Made by a program: the position numbers and the translations under genes. The notes below the pieces were generated by a model. That model worked only from the letters and a program-made list of their open reading frames with translations, did not search any database and had not been told where the DNA came from. From the NCBI GenBank assembly GCA_964019165.1, contig OZ025283.1, positions 10,710,481-10,774,480 of the forward strand: a stretch of DNA of 64,000 nt, in the 5' to 3' direction. Below are positions 1 to 19,561 of the stretch, piece by piece (within the stretch, counting starts at the first letter, position 1; the number at the start of each line of letters is the position of its first letter). This DNA is from Mastigias papua. Taxonomy: Eukaryota > Cnidaria > Scyphozoa > Rhizostomeae > Mastigiidae.

Positions 1-298
<298 letters not shown>

Positions 299-2104
299 CT
301 TTGAATGTATTTGTATCTTTGTATATTTGTTTATGTATGATGCGATTTGTCTAGGTATCATATGTTGCCTCAGTCACTCATAGTAGAATGCTTCATCTTT
401 CACATTCAGTGCATCGGAAGAATCGGAATAAAAGATGCTAGTATCGCCAGATCCATTAGTAAACTATGCACACACAATATCAAGTTACTTAAAATGGTGG
501 TGCCGGTGATGCACCTCATAGACATAATACATGAAGCAAAACATCCTCTTTTAAACTGCAGCTGCAATCATCCTCGAGTGGGAACGTTGTACTAGATTAC
601 GTTGCAAAGTAGGTTTGTAAACCATGACACAGAAATGTCACGTCCAAATTCAAGCTGATGGATGGACGTGGTAGAGAAAACGGTATTCGTTGATTGTAAA
701 CAAAATTAAGAAAGGCAATAGCAGTACATTTGGCGCATTAGTATTATCATATTAAAGTGCTTTTGATGAGAAATTTAAGAAGGAATACCGTTATGCTGAC
801 CAATAGCTATTCAATATGAATAAATGTTGGGAAATGAAAGTTCTCTCGTCCATCATCATCTTAGTTATTAGCTTATTTGTGACGGAAAAACTTTAAAGTT
901 TTGTGGTCTGAATCTCTGCTGACCTGGAGAAAACAACGACGCTTGGAAACGCGTATGATATCAGGAGATGTCTGATCTTTAGCAGCTGGTGTTAGTATCT
1001 TGTGCGATCAGAACATTCTTGTAAAAGTGTACTACTGCCTAGATGTCTTCATTTGACGTGACATCAGATTTGAATGTTCTAATACATATATAGTGAGGCG
1101 AGATTTTTGAGGAAAATTTTTTCACTATAGCATGTAAATAGGGCTATTTACTTGGGCTGAAGGAATATTTGCATTTGAAATTATGTATGGAAACGCCCAA
1201 CTGCAGTTGCTACTCTTTCTTGTAGAAAAGGTTCAGCATTGCTTTAGACTGAGATATCTCCTAAAGCATAGGACGCCAGTTTGACGCGTTTTTCATTCGT
1301 TGCTTGTATAAGGCTCGAGATCCTTGTAAGAAAATATAGACTTTGTCCTTAGGCATAAAGATTTTCTTAACTTTTACTGGAGTAAACTGGAAAAAAAGAA
1401 GTTGCCTTTATTTGCTATGAAGAAGTTTGATCTTTGTTATCCAAAATTATAAAAGAAAAGCTTCGATCCTTGTGAAGGAGCTTGCAAAGAATGAGCTAAT
1501 ATCTATTTCTGGTACCTAGAAAAGATGAACTTTGGAACTTGAGCCTTGTGATTTTCGTAACTTTTTTTAAGATTTTGGCCTTTTGGGCTTCATTTTCTTA
1601 TAAACTTTTTTCTTATCAGAAAACGTGTAATAATGAAATAGTATGCAGTGTAGGGGTTTTGTACTAGTCAGTAGATCCCAGACTCCTTGGTGGGACAATT
1701 GATGTATTGCTTTCATTCATATAACGGAACTTATCTAGCGTGGAAGTTAGACTTGAAGTGACGTGAGTCGTTGAATAGCAACGGTCTAATCGTACGCCAT
1801 GAGCATATCAATATTATACGCGGTGTGTCTTACTTTATGCACCTCGCTATCGTGAATGGCTACTTTCTAAGTGGTCTGATGCAACAATTATTATGGTATT
1901 GAAATTACTACTTATTATAGTATTGGCAATATGAGTAGCAATTATTTACTACTGTATCATTACAGTTATTTTTTATAGCTGATATTTTTATGTTTTATAA
2001 TTCCGGAGATACTTCTTACTGATTTGAAGACATGCTCCTTTGAAAGTCAATAGTCAACTGTAAAACACTTACTGTGCTAGTAGATAACTAATTTGAAGTA
2101 GGAA
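299..2104. other. Intergenic, no gene seen
   Basis: I see no coding exon. An 82-codon open frame on the plus strand (347-595) has no recognisable domain and reads like chance sequence. The segment around 1,500-1,650 resembles two segments near 18.5-18.7 kb (listed separately). The bases TTCACTATAGCA at 1121-1132 match one arm of the perfect hairpin at 15,207. Confidence 0.5.
1500..1650 (+). repeat. Dispersed low-copy repeat, copy 1
   Basis: By-eye alignment shows the same order of short blocks as at 18,440-18,515 and 18,630-18,745: aacttgagccttg, a T-rich stretch with gattttg, then ttcttata..ttcttat.agaaaa.gtgta. The copies are strongly diverged. The family is not recognised; it could be an old transposon fragment. 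Confidence 0.35.
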
Positions 2105-2250
2105 TACACACAACACAACACACAACACACACACACACAACACACAACACACAACACACAACACACAACACAACACAACACAACACAACACAACAACACA
2201 ACACATATACAACACACACACAAACACACACACAAACACGCACACACACA
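2105..2250. repeat. AC-rich microsatellite (ACACA/CACAA variants)
   Basis: About 145 bp made of CA dinucleotides mixed with caaca pentamers. The Cys/Val-rich minus-strand reading frames here come from this low-complexity tract and are not genes. Confidence 0.95.
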
Positions 2251-4679
<2,429 letters not shown>

Positions 4680-4680
<1 letters not shown>

Positions 4681-4860
4681 CAATCAGTAGCGAGCGAGTA
4701 ACCAGGATTTCTCCTTTTTCGGTGCAAACAGAAAGGTTGATATTAATGCTCAGAAAAATCAGGAGAAATTAAAAGTTACCACCACCTGGGATCGAAGCAG
4801 CGTCGTAACCACTAGACCACAGTGGCTTGTTTTACCTCTCCTGATTTTTAACACCTTATG
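4680..4860 (-). mobile_element. tRNA-related SINE-like element, copy 1
   Basis: Read on the minus strand, the unit has an A-box-like TGGTCTAGTGG (4809-4819) and a B-box-like GCTTCGATCCC (4788-4798), as in tRNA-derived SINE heads; the A box is tRNA-Glu-like. A unique body follows and ends with gctactgattgc directly against (TA)n. The body (about 4,680-4,785) recurs in the opposite orientation at 15,070-15,176, which supports a mobile origin. The two boxes are only 10 bp apart, against roughly 30-40 bp in functional tRNA promoters, so this copy or family probably lacks a normal pol III promoter. A 13-bp perfect inverted repeat (4754-4766 and 4837-4849) brackets the tRNA-like part. Confidence 0.55.
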
Positions 4861-4896
4861 GTTACTTTCGATTTTCGCCTTCCTCAAGCAGCTCTA

Positions 4897-7779
<2,883 letters not shown>

Positions 7780-7991
7780 GAGTATAAATGTGCACCCCTC
7801 ATATCTAATTTCGTAATGACGTCCTTCTTGTCTACCGCATAAATCACATTTCTTGGATCTATCACCCAACTCGCAACTCTCAAATCTCCACGAAGCTCTC
7901 ATCTCTCGGGTTTACCACCTGTACCACATCCCTTCTGTATCTACCTTATAACTCACAACCCTCATATCTACCATCTGCTTCACATATCTTA
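7780..7991. repeat. Degenerate ~33-bp minisatellite, left part
   Basis: Pyrimidine- and A-rich units of the type (cctcatatctaccacctg..cacatc) recur about every 28-33 bp with much divergence. The array resumes after the transposon at 8694, so both parts are one locus split by insertion. On the minus strand the unit encodes a loose 11-residue repeat (DMKDA..), which explains the 60-codon open frame at 8898-9080. Confidence 0.6.
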
Positions 7992-8693
7992 AGGCCAATT
8001 TCCAGTGAGAAAAAACTCTGCGAAATTGTTCTCGAGAAGTTTATCGCGCGAAAAATTTCTCGAGAAATATTTCGCAAGTGAGTTTCCAGTAGGCGAAATT
8101 CTTCAGAGAAATCCCTCTGCGAAATAGTTCATCTTGAATTTGTCGTGTGATGACCTGTAGATTTTACTTTCGTTGTATCGAAGGAGAATACATAGAAGAT
8201 ATAGAACAGAAAAAAGGTTTTGGGTTCGCATGATATATGCAGAGAGAAAGGAGAAGGGAGAGTATATCTTGTCGGGGAAATGCGGCTTCATGACCACGAA
8301 TTATTTTTTTCAAAATATTTAGAATGACTCCCTCCCAATTAGAAGAAATGTACTCTCAACGAATTGTCTAATTGAAAAGTCCTCTTCGTTGATTGTAATT
8401 GCGCTCGCCATTTCAAACGACGAAGGGTGTTGTGATGCCACTGCTATTTAGGCCTGTTTATGATTACATCATGAAGCTGAAATGTGGCAACTTGCCAAAC
8501 AAATACGAATTCTGATTGGTCTGCGAAAGAATTTCGCAGGCGAAATGAGAAAAAGTTGAACTCAAGTGAACTTTTTTCGCTGAGAAATTCTTTCGCTCGA
8601 ACTCTCTGTGAAATGTCACTGCGCATGCCTGTGACGTATTTCGCTCGAACTTTTTCGCATTTCGCTGTGTTTTTTCTCACTGGAAATTGGCCT
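7992..8693. mobile_element. Non-autonomous TIR DNA transposon, PIF/Harbinger-like
   Basis: The first 25 bases (aggccaatttccagtgag...) are the exact reverse complement of the last 25, with further imperfect pairing inward. TTA flanks both ends (7989-7991 and 8694-8696), a 3-bp target duplication of the TWA type typical of PIF/Harbinger. Subterminal regions are packed with gcgaaa/tttcgc motifs (more than ten) and two ttctcgagaa palindromes, which look like transposase-binding arrays. There is no transposase ORF: the ~109-codon frames on both strands at 8444-8810 overlap each other across the right subterminal region and continue past the element. The superfamily call is inferred from the target duplication only. 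Confidence 0.85.
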
Positions 8694-9045
8694 TTAGGTC
8701 TATCACTAAATACAACCCCGATACCTATAAACCCCATAGCTACTATCTGCATTACATCTCTTAGGCCTACCACTAAATCACAACCCCCATATCTAGCTTC
8801 TACTATTTAAATCATATCCCTCAGACTTACCACATATATAAAATGTCTTGTATCTGCCACCTTGATCAAATCCATTACATCTACTACCTAAATGACATTA
8901 AATCACACCTATCATACCTGCCACATGAATTGCATCTCTAATATCTTCCTCCTTAATTGCATCCTTCATATGCACTATATAAGTCGCATCCTTCATATCT
9001 ACCACCTGTATTTGCATCTCTACCATTCCAGGGGTTCCGCTCGAA
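8694..9045. repeat. Degenerate ~33-bp minisatellite, right part
   Basis: Continuation of the array at 7780-7991 beyond the inserted transposon. Units such as cttcatatctaccacctg and ttaggcctaccactaaatc recur every ~30-33 bp, and divergence is high. Confidence 0.6.
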
Positions 9046-10434
9046 TGGTGCAGTAGATTTATGCTGTCTATGTATGTCAACCTGATAAAACAACATCAGC
9101 TATCTCAGAAAGATTAATCATTTGCACATAATATAACCATGTATAGTAACGGCATTTATATTTTCTCGTAAGTCGTACATTTATCAGTGAATACGGTTCT
9201 GCAATTGCCACTAATTTAACATTAATATACTGTATCTCAAAATATTTACTCGAATTGGCTCGCGTTTTGGAAGTATTGGAGAATGTAGACAGCCTACATC
9301 CTCCAGATATTGTACCAATTCTAATTACGGTGGTAGCTGGTACTGACAAATCTACCCATGGGAGAGAAGTATGTAATATCTTATCAAGAGCGAAAAATAT
9401 TTAAGTCGAAGTCAAAATCGAATCTTTGCCTAGGAAGATGTGCTCAGTACACCTTTTCTTTGGCAAGACTCCGAAATGGCGATGAGTTCGACACGTTGTA
9501 TTTGATCCACTTTTTGGTAGTCCTTGTTTGTCTTCTTATTTTGTTTATTTACACTTTGGTACGCTAGACCAGCAGCAGTTATTCCCTTAACCAGCTACGT
9601 TAGAAACCTGGTTTGCACCTTGTAAGGACTTGCAAGCAATTGCGAGCGCTAGAAACTGACTATCAGCCTCCAGGTGTGGCAAGATTGAAATCCAACCTGA
9701 CGGCTGATTGGCTGTTTGCGTTGCAAGAAGTTTAGCATTCGAATACTAGACTGGTTTGTTTTCACATACACCGTAGATTGTGTTAAAAGGTATTCTATTT
9801 TGACTTCTGACTAGGCTGGGCCAGTCGCTAGATTACTGTGCTGCAGAAGAGTACCGTTATTCCCGAGGTCTGTTATTTATATGAGCAGATCTTGATGGAA
9901 ATATTAAATTCATGCGTATCTTGATATACAATTGAATGCCTCTGTGAATATAGACGTCTTTCTGCCATTGCATCAGAATTTGGTAGGAGAACAGTTTTTT
10001 TGACCCATTTACTATCATTTAGTTCAATTCTGTCTTCCATTTAATTTGGATGTTCAATTTCGGATACAAACTTTTTGTTCCCAGTCATAATCCAAAGGTT
10101 TTGTAATTTGTGAGCGTTCTTATGTCGATCAGGAACAATGAGTTTGGATATGAACTCAGAAGTTCAAAAGTAAGTGGTAGGCCTAATGAACCTTATTGTT
10201 ACATTGAGTCAAATTGACTTAGTTGTAGGAAAGTGCAGCTTGAGGATGAACTTTAAAATAAGGATTGCGACAGAAAAGAGACATTTCTATGTTTTTAAAG
10301 ATATGTTGGCATTTGCATTTTGGGCACGTTCGTTAGATATGGACTTAAATTGAGTTGGCGTAAACTAGGGATAACATAATCATAGCTAGGTAATGAAGTA
10401 ATAGACCCCCTCTTACGTGAAAGGGAAATATTGT
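9046..10434. other. Intergenic, no gene seen
   Basis: Short open frames on both strands (90 codons minus at 9077, 69 codons plus at 9358) have no recognisable features. No structured repeat was recognised. Confidence 0.45.
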
Positions 10435-11001
10435 GAGTCTCTACCAGAAAAAACGATGGAAAACGATGTTATTACAATTCTGTGAGATTTTAACATAGGA
10501 ACGGGTAATGTCACACAAGCAAGCCGCCCAGACTTAGTAATAAAGGATAAGATAATGAATGAATGCCTGATAGCGGAGTTTATTATTCTATCCGATAGCC
10601 GCGTGGAAAGGAAAGAATATGAATAGTTAGAAAAAACCAAGATTTAGAGAAAGCCATTAAATCTGTTACACTATAGACCTTTTCAGACGAAATTTGGCAC
10701 CAATAGTCTAAAAGCCCTAGGATCTCAAATGTGGGATGGGCTCCCTAAAAGTATGAAATTCGCTCAAAATATGCAAATTTTAAAGCAATTTTTTGGAAAC
10801 AGAATAAGAAGGTACAGAACAAGGGAACTCAAAATATTATGCAGTATGAATGTTAGAGCCATATCTATGATAATTATAGGTTAATAAGTATAATTATTGG
10901 TGACCCTGGCACAACCCCTAGATACCTTCATGCAGAAATCAAAAATGGTGTAATTGAGATCAGGATTGCAGAATTACTGAAAGCAGTTATTTGTGAATAG
11001 T
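10435..11001 (+). pseudogene. Decayed non-LTR retrotransposon ORF C-terminal tail
   Basis: Conceptual translation in pieces gives ESLPEKTMENDVITIL, stop, DFNIGTGNVTQASRPDLVIK, then DKIMNECLI (about 10,435-10,596). A frameshift follows and NQDLEKAIKSVT (to ~10,670). After an interruption come IIIGDPGTTPRYLHAEI and IRIAELLKAVICE (about 10,884-10,998). This order (EN..ILWDF, RPDLVxKDK, KYQDLxxEI, VIIGxxGxxxRxL, LQKTALLGT-like) matches the conserved tail after the reverse transcriptase domain in many invertebrate non-LTR elements. A TGA replaces the expected Trp in the ILWDF motif; there are further stops and at least one frameshift, so it is dead. No intact catalytic domain is present upstream. 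The family assignment is from motif memory, not a search. Confidence 0.65.
10675..10856 (+). pseudogene. Second retroelement RT tail inside the first
   Basis: One frame reads KFGTNSLKALGSQMWDGLPK followed by SMKFAQNMQILKQFF and ends at TAG (10,854-10,856). This resembles the extreme C-terminus of a different group of invertebrate reverse transcriptase ORFs (pattern FGxxSLxxxGxxxWNxLPxxxK...FK). It lies between the two halves of the preceding decayed tail, on the same strand, so a short 5'-truncated insertion into that element is likely. No clear target duplication was found by eye. Confidence 0.5.
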
Positions 11002-15068
<4,067 letters not shown>

Positions 15069-15069
15069 C

Positions 15070-15176
15070 ATGTTGGTGGTGACAAGTTTTAATTTTCTCC
15101 TGATTTTTCTGAGAATAATAATGTTTCTGTCTGCACCGAAAAAGGAGAAATCCTGGTTACTCGCAAGCTACTGAGT
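15070..15176 (+). mobile_element. SINE-like element, copy 2, 5'-truncated
   Basis: This segment is homologous to the complement of 4,680-4,785: ggtggtgacaagttttaat, ttctcctgatttttctgag, ctgcaccgaaaaaggagaaa, tcctggttactcgc, gctactga occur in the same order. The tRNA-like head present in copy 1 is missing and its place is taken by the (TA)n array. The 3' end again runs into ATATGTATATAT. Presence in two places and two orientations supports a dispersed mobile repeat. Confidence 0.6.
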
Positions 15177-15206
15177 TCATATATGTATATATATATATAT
15201 ATACAT

Positions 15207-15250
15207 TTCACTATAGCACGAAAAAGCGGGAACATTCGTGCTATAGTGAA
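15207..15250. other. Perfect 16-bp-stem hairpin
   Basis: TTCACTATAGCACGAA (15207-15222) is exactly complementary to TTCGTGCTATAGTGAA (15235-15250), with a 12-base loop (aaagcgggaaca). Possible readings are a tiny foldback transposon, a structured RNA or a transposon end; the sequence does not decide. It sits just downstream of SINE-like copy 2 and its TA tail. Confidence 0.85.
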
Positions 15251-15278
15251 GTTCTGTAGTACCAACAGACTTTTCATA

Positions 15279-15362
15279 TATACATTTATGCATATAAACA
15301 TATAAACATATATACATATAAGTATGTATGTATATATGTATGTTTGTATGTATTCGTGTATT
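15279..15362. repeat. TATG/TACA-type imperfect microsatellite
   Basis: Imperfect tetranucleotide and TA-rich runs such as acatataaacatatatacat and gtatgtatgtatatatgtat. Short open frames on both strands here are artefacts. Confidence 0.8.
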
Positions 15363-17059
15363 TCGATGTGGCATTTAAATGGTTGTATTCGACTATATTT
15401 TATAAAGTACCATAAGAACAGTGGAGAATTTTACGTGATTGCCAGGTGTTTTTCCGATCACCATAGCGACAAGTTAAGATGGCAATTGTTCCACTTTGCC
15501 ATTAGCTGAAAATGCAGAGTAGCTCCATTGAATAGTTTTACTGGACAATGAAATACTGCTTATTATCATTCCATTTCTAAACAATGTGTTTTTTGTACAA
15601 CCGACAAGAGTTGTTTGCTGTCTAATCCGGACATTTGTTTGCAAACAATTGAGCTTCATCAGTTGATGTGTGTGAGAAAATAAGAGTTTTTGTCGGTGCT
15701 TTCCATTGATGTTCTGTATTATTGAAAAATTGCTCACTTGACTTATCTAACTGTGCAAAAGGCCGATTTGTTTGCAAGCAGTTCTCTTTCTAGTCGTATG
15801 TATACGATGACAGTGGTAGAAAGACTATATTTTATAGCGGCATATGTTTTAAGTATGCCATTGCCAGTCTCCTTTTTTATGAAAAGTGAAAATATGATGG
15901 AAGTATCTGTGCCAAGAAGGATCCGACCTTAATTTCCTATTTGTTTTTCAGCATCGTTGTCGTCAGGTTTCATTGTCTTGTTAATGGCGTAGCAAGAACC
16001 AGAAGATTCTCCCCATTTTGTTTGGTTCATCATTACGTTCGGAAAACATCTATTCTTGAATTTGGAATCTGAGACAGATCTGTCCGTGGTTCTGTGGCAT
16101 CTTCTCTGAGTCTCTGATTGGTTTGTCCTTTTGGGCAGAGGCTGGTGTACTGTCACACATACTTTCAACAAAGTCCGATAGCTCTATCAATTCCTGTAGC
16201 ATGTATAGTCGATTGCCTGTGGTTCCCTTTCAATGGTTCCTGTATTGACTGATCTGTACCATTTGAAACCATGACGCTATGGATTCAAAAAGACAGGTTG
16301 TGTTTTGGCTGGCTCTTTGAAGAATTGCAGTGATCAACAAGTATAGTGCCGACAGGGATAAATCTAGGACCACGCTTGCCTGGGTGAATCTGTGGGCATA
16401 TTTCCGGAAGATCTTCGGCGCAGAGCGTCAATTCGGAGATATTTTGGCGCAAAGTTTTGACGCAGAACTATTCCGCAAGCAATTTTGGCGTAGCTTTGTT
16501 GCGCAACGACCATTGAAATTACCACAACCAAGTGGCATTTTGTAAACTTAGTCGTTATATTACCCCTCTTTCTATTTTTACCCGTTCTCTAACAAACTCT
16601 TTATGCTTGTGGCGCAGAAAATGTTGCGGAAGAGATGAAGAAGTGACTACGGTACTACAGTGTATACCCCTCTATTTGATATCATTCCATTACGATTTTA
16701 TACCGAAATCGATTGCGAGGCTGCTCTTTTTGTTCTCTCTCTTTTCTTCACTGCCAATTAGGTACATATTCCTATAGCAGAACATATTGTATCTGACAGT
16801 CCTATAACGTATTAGAAAGCAAAAAGATTGAATAAAATAGAGTAATGCTCGTTGTTGACACTGTTCAGAGTGTCTTCTTAAAATTCTTTTTCCCACCATA
16901 GATTGATAATCTGCTTCGTGACAATCTGCTTCCCGCAGTTGTGGAGTTCTGAGGGTGAACGGTAGCTATGTTTAACTTTCCCCGCAAATGGAAACACCAT
17001 TTATTCATTAAAACTTTATGTCTACACAGTCAGCTTTGATATGATGCAATCGAATTTGG
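15363..17059. other. Intergenic, no gene seen
   Basis: Open frames up to 87 codons (minus strand at 15474) show no domain. Around 16,410-16,515 and 16,610-16,635 there is a cluster of ggcgcaa, ccgcaag and gcgcagaa motifs, unusually rich in GCGCA for this AT-rich region. It may be an old transposon's subterminal array, but terminal repeats were not found. Confidence 0.4.
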
Positions 17060-17470
17060 TCAGGTGAAATTCACAATGTATTCCAATCTTAACCCTCGTC
17101 TTCTAGCGAGTTCCTTGGTGACCTTCTTGTTAAACCAACTATGGCTGTCTTGGGAACACTTGCTCGTAGAGTTAGATGTTATTGCCTGTATATAGTGCTG
17201 GGAAATATGAGAAAAGAAGTCTAATATATTTTTTATGAGAAATAGGACCAATGTGTTTTGCTCATTGGTGGAAGATGAGTTTTTGAGTTTTATGAAGAAG
17301 ATTTTGCTGAAGATTTCCTTCTTCAAGTCTATTATATCTAAGTAAGACAGGATGATTGCGTTAAACGTGATCGTGCGATCGTTGGTATATCGATTTGATC
17401 TGGGACGTCGGAAAGGTGGTGCTTTTTGGTGGGTGGGGGGAGTATAGAAATTTGCTGCAGCAATGGGCAT
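17060..17470 (-). pseudogene. Possible non-LTR retrotransposon ORF2 fragment
   Basis: A 136-residue open frame runs to HSWFNKKVTKELARRRGLRL near its end. A (P/S)WF(N)xxVxxxxxRR(R)xxxxY motif after an ILD-containing stretch is typical of the linker between endonuclease and reverse transcriptase in CR1/jockey-like ORF2 proteins. The upstream part may continue in another frame (17,338-17,535), suggesting a frameshift. No endonuclease or RT catalytic motifs are visible, so the identification is tentative; a chance match cannot be excluded. Confidence 0.3.
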
Positions 17471-18439
17471 GGCCTTCTCTGGTGTCGTTTCTGGTAATCT
17501 TCTAATGCATTTTCATTGAAAATGTAACAGCACACCTAACAGTTTTGTTTTTTCTAGTTAGCTAGTTGGGATATGTTTGAAAGTTGCAATACGTGCCGAC
17601 GCGCCGTATGACTTAGCAAACAAATCATAGAATTTGTTAATAAAAGGCAAGTTTTGCCAACGAAGAGTTTTTCATAGGAAGAAGAGTTTTTCAAGGGAAG
17701 TTGTGACACTTCCACGCCTCCCTTGCGACTTGCCAAGTTACAGTGACAGTGATAGTAAATAGCTAAACGACTGTTAGATGCGATTTTGTTATCACACTCG
17801 AGTTCATCGTACGATGGTGATATGTTTGATAGTAAGCACTTTGTCGCTTAGCACATGAACACTGATTTTACCTTTAAGCGAGATTAGCCTCCTCCCCGGT
17901 TACCCGATTGGCTTGAAAAGAATGTGTGTGCAAGTTATCCCTTGGAAGCCACAGTGGTCTCCTTGCACGCGAAGTATCCGATGCATTGTTCAGCAGCATG
18001 GCAAACCAACCAATTCATTGCAAGATCTCCATGTAATATCCACAGGGGTACAATAGCAACCTCAATAAGATGCCTCTTTTAGCTGCAACCGTAGCCTAGT
18101 TTTACTAAGCTTTGAATAGCCACACGCTACCACGCCATAGATATTTGATATTGCAAAGACAGTCCATGATATTCTTCAAGAATTGGTGCTTTCTCTCTCC
18201 TGTAAAGACGTAACATTAGTGAACCAGCCCCTCAAGGAAAAGTCGTGGCTTTACTCTTTTGGAAATCTCTGCAACTTTATCTCTGGATCGGTTCAAAGGT
18301 TACCCACATTCTACGCGATTGAATTTGAATCCCATATGCTCTTGTATCTTGCCCCCGGACATGCACATCATTTTTCGCTGAACCTTAATATTCTTAAATT
18401 ATTTTGATTTTGAGCCTAAGGATGTTCTTAAATTATTCT
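17471..18439. other. Intergenic, no gene seen
   Basis: Short open frames (60 codons minus at 17554, 74 codons plus at 18183) lack recognisable features. No repeats or structures stand out. Confidence 0.45.
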
Positions 18440-18515
18440 TAAATTTTACTGATTTCGAGCACTAATACTCATATAGACTATATTCTTATTATGAAAAGTG
18501 TGTAACTGACAGTAC
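18440..18515 (+). repeat. Dispersed low-copy repeat, copy 2
   Basis: Shares gatttcgagcac..aatactca.atagactatatt, cttattatgaaaagtgtgta with the copy at 18,630-18,745 and, more weakly, with 1,500-1,650. The copies are diverged, in the same orientation and of unknown family. Confidence 0.4.
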
Positions 18516-18629
18516 CTGAAGAGTTGCTGAATCGCATAATAGTGCAATGACTCAGAGACTTGATAAGTAGAGCTCACACTTATTTTGCTTTCAAAAGAAA
18601 ACTCAAATATGCAAAACATCTAAGCCTTG

Positions 18630-18745
18630 ATAAAACTTGAGCCTTGCATTATCCTTAAATTATTCATAGATTTCAGCAATTTTGAGCCGTGATATTCTTG
18701 TAGATTATATTCTTATAAGAAAATGTGTAGTGCCGTCCTATGTTC
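18630..18745 (+). repeat. Dispersed low-copy repeat, copy 3
   Basis: Best preserved of the three: aaaacttgagccttgc, ccttaaattattcatag, gagccgtgatattcttgtag, attatattcttataagaaaa then tgtgtag. The two copies only ~200 bp apart suggest a local duplication of a piece of the element. Confidence 0.4.
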
Positions 18746-19360
18746 TTTTTCTACACTTGTTTGCAATCTCATGTTGGCTTAATTGTGGTAAGCAATCAGT
18801 AGACTATTGACATATGCCCCCTGATTTCATTGTGGCTTCAAGGTTTATTTTCAATGCATGATAGTAGTCGGGGATTATGACGTCCGTAACACCCCTTCTT
18901 ACATTTTCCGTAATTTCCTTTCTCTAGAAGATCGTACAGCGGTCCTTAAGAATCCCTACCCTGTATGTCCTTGTAAAATTCTCTGCATTCTCCTGTTTAG
19001 AAGCAGGCGTACTTAGAAGGCTGTTTGGCACGATATCCAAATCAACAGACAACTGATGTCCGCCCCATTGTTCTTGATACCGAGTTGATCAACATGCTGA
19101 TTACGTCATAGAATGCAAAATTGGCGGCAAATTCACTCAAAAAGCGTAACCTTCGTGTTGGTGGCAGGAAGCGACCACTAACTACTTCTAGGCACCTGAT
19201 ATGTGAGCATTGCTGGATACGGGCATGGAGAGGTTGTAAAGCCACTGCGCCCTTTTGTTTCCTGAGCATTTAGTGAATACGCCCACGAGGACTTCTTTCT
19301 TTTATCATTGAAATCACTATGGTTTTTACGTTGATTAGGATGTTAAGATAATACCAACGT
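18746..19360. other. Intergenic, no gene seen
   Basis: A 75-codon minus-strand open frame (19042-19269) is not recognised. The motif catagaatgcaa followed within ~40 bp by aaaaagcg occurs here near 19,107 and again near 19,742, a weak hint of a shared repeat. Confidence 0.4.
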
Positions 19361-19561
19361 GTGGCCAGCAGTTTTAACAACAGTATACGCAGGCTGTGTC
19401 GAACCGACCACTCTGTTTTATTTCTTGCAATCATCATACAGACCTTACTTTCTGTATCTTTGATCATTTTTCTCATAGCTGACATCTGCGGAGGTAATCC
19501 TACCATCATATCGGAGCAGGTATTAAACTCCATCATCTTTGTCGTCGTAGACCCACAATAG
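19361..19561 (+). other. Short ORF with hydrophobic segments, unassigned
   Basis: A 66-codon frame contains a strongly hydrophobic stretch (VLFLAIIIQTLLSVSLIIFL, about residues 19-38) and a second short one (LNSIIFVVV, about 55-63). The layout, with a hydrophobic span, a polar loop, then LN.IIFVVV, weakly recalls the two-helix ninjurin family, where LNN.xxxVF follows the loop. A stop follows directly after the second segment and no continuing exon is seen. It could be a gene fragment, or simply chance AT-rich hydrophobic coding. The opposite-strand 115-codon frame is probably its shadow. Confidence 0.15.

Noticed and set aside
8444..8810. Pair of ~109-codon ORFs on opposite strands
   Set aside because: They overlap each other on opposite strands across the subterminal inverted motifs and right end of the TIR transposon, and neither resembles a transposase.
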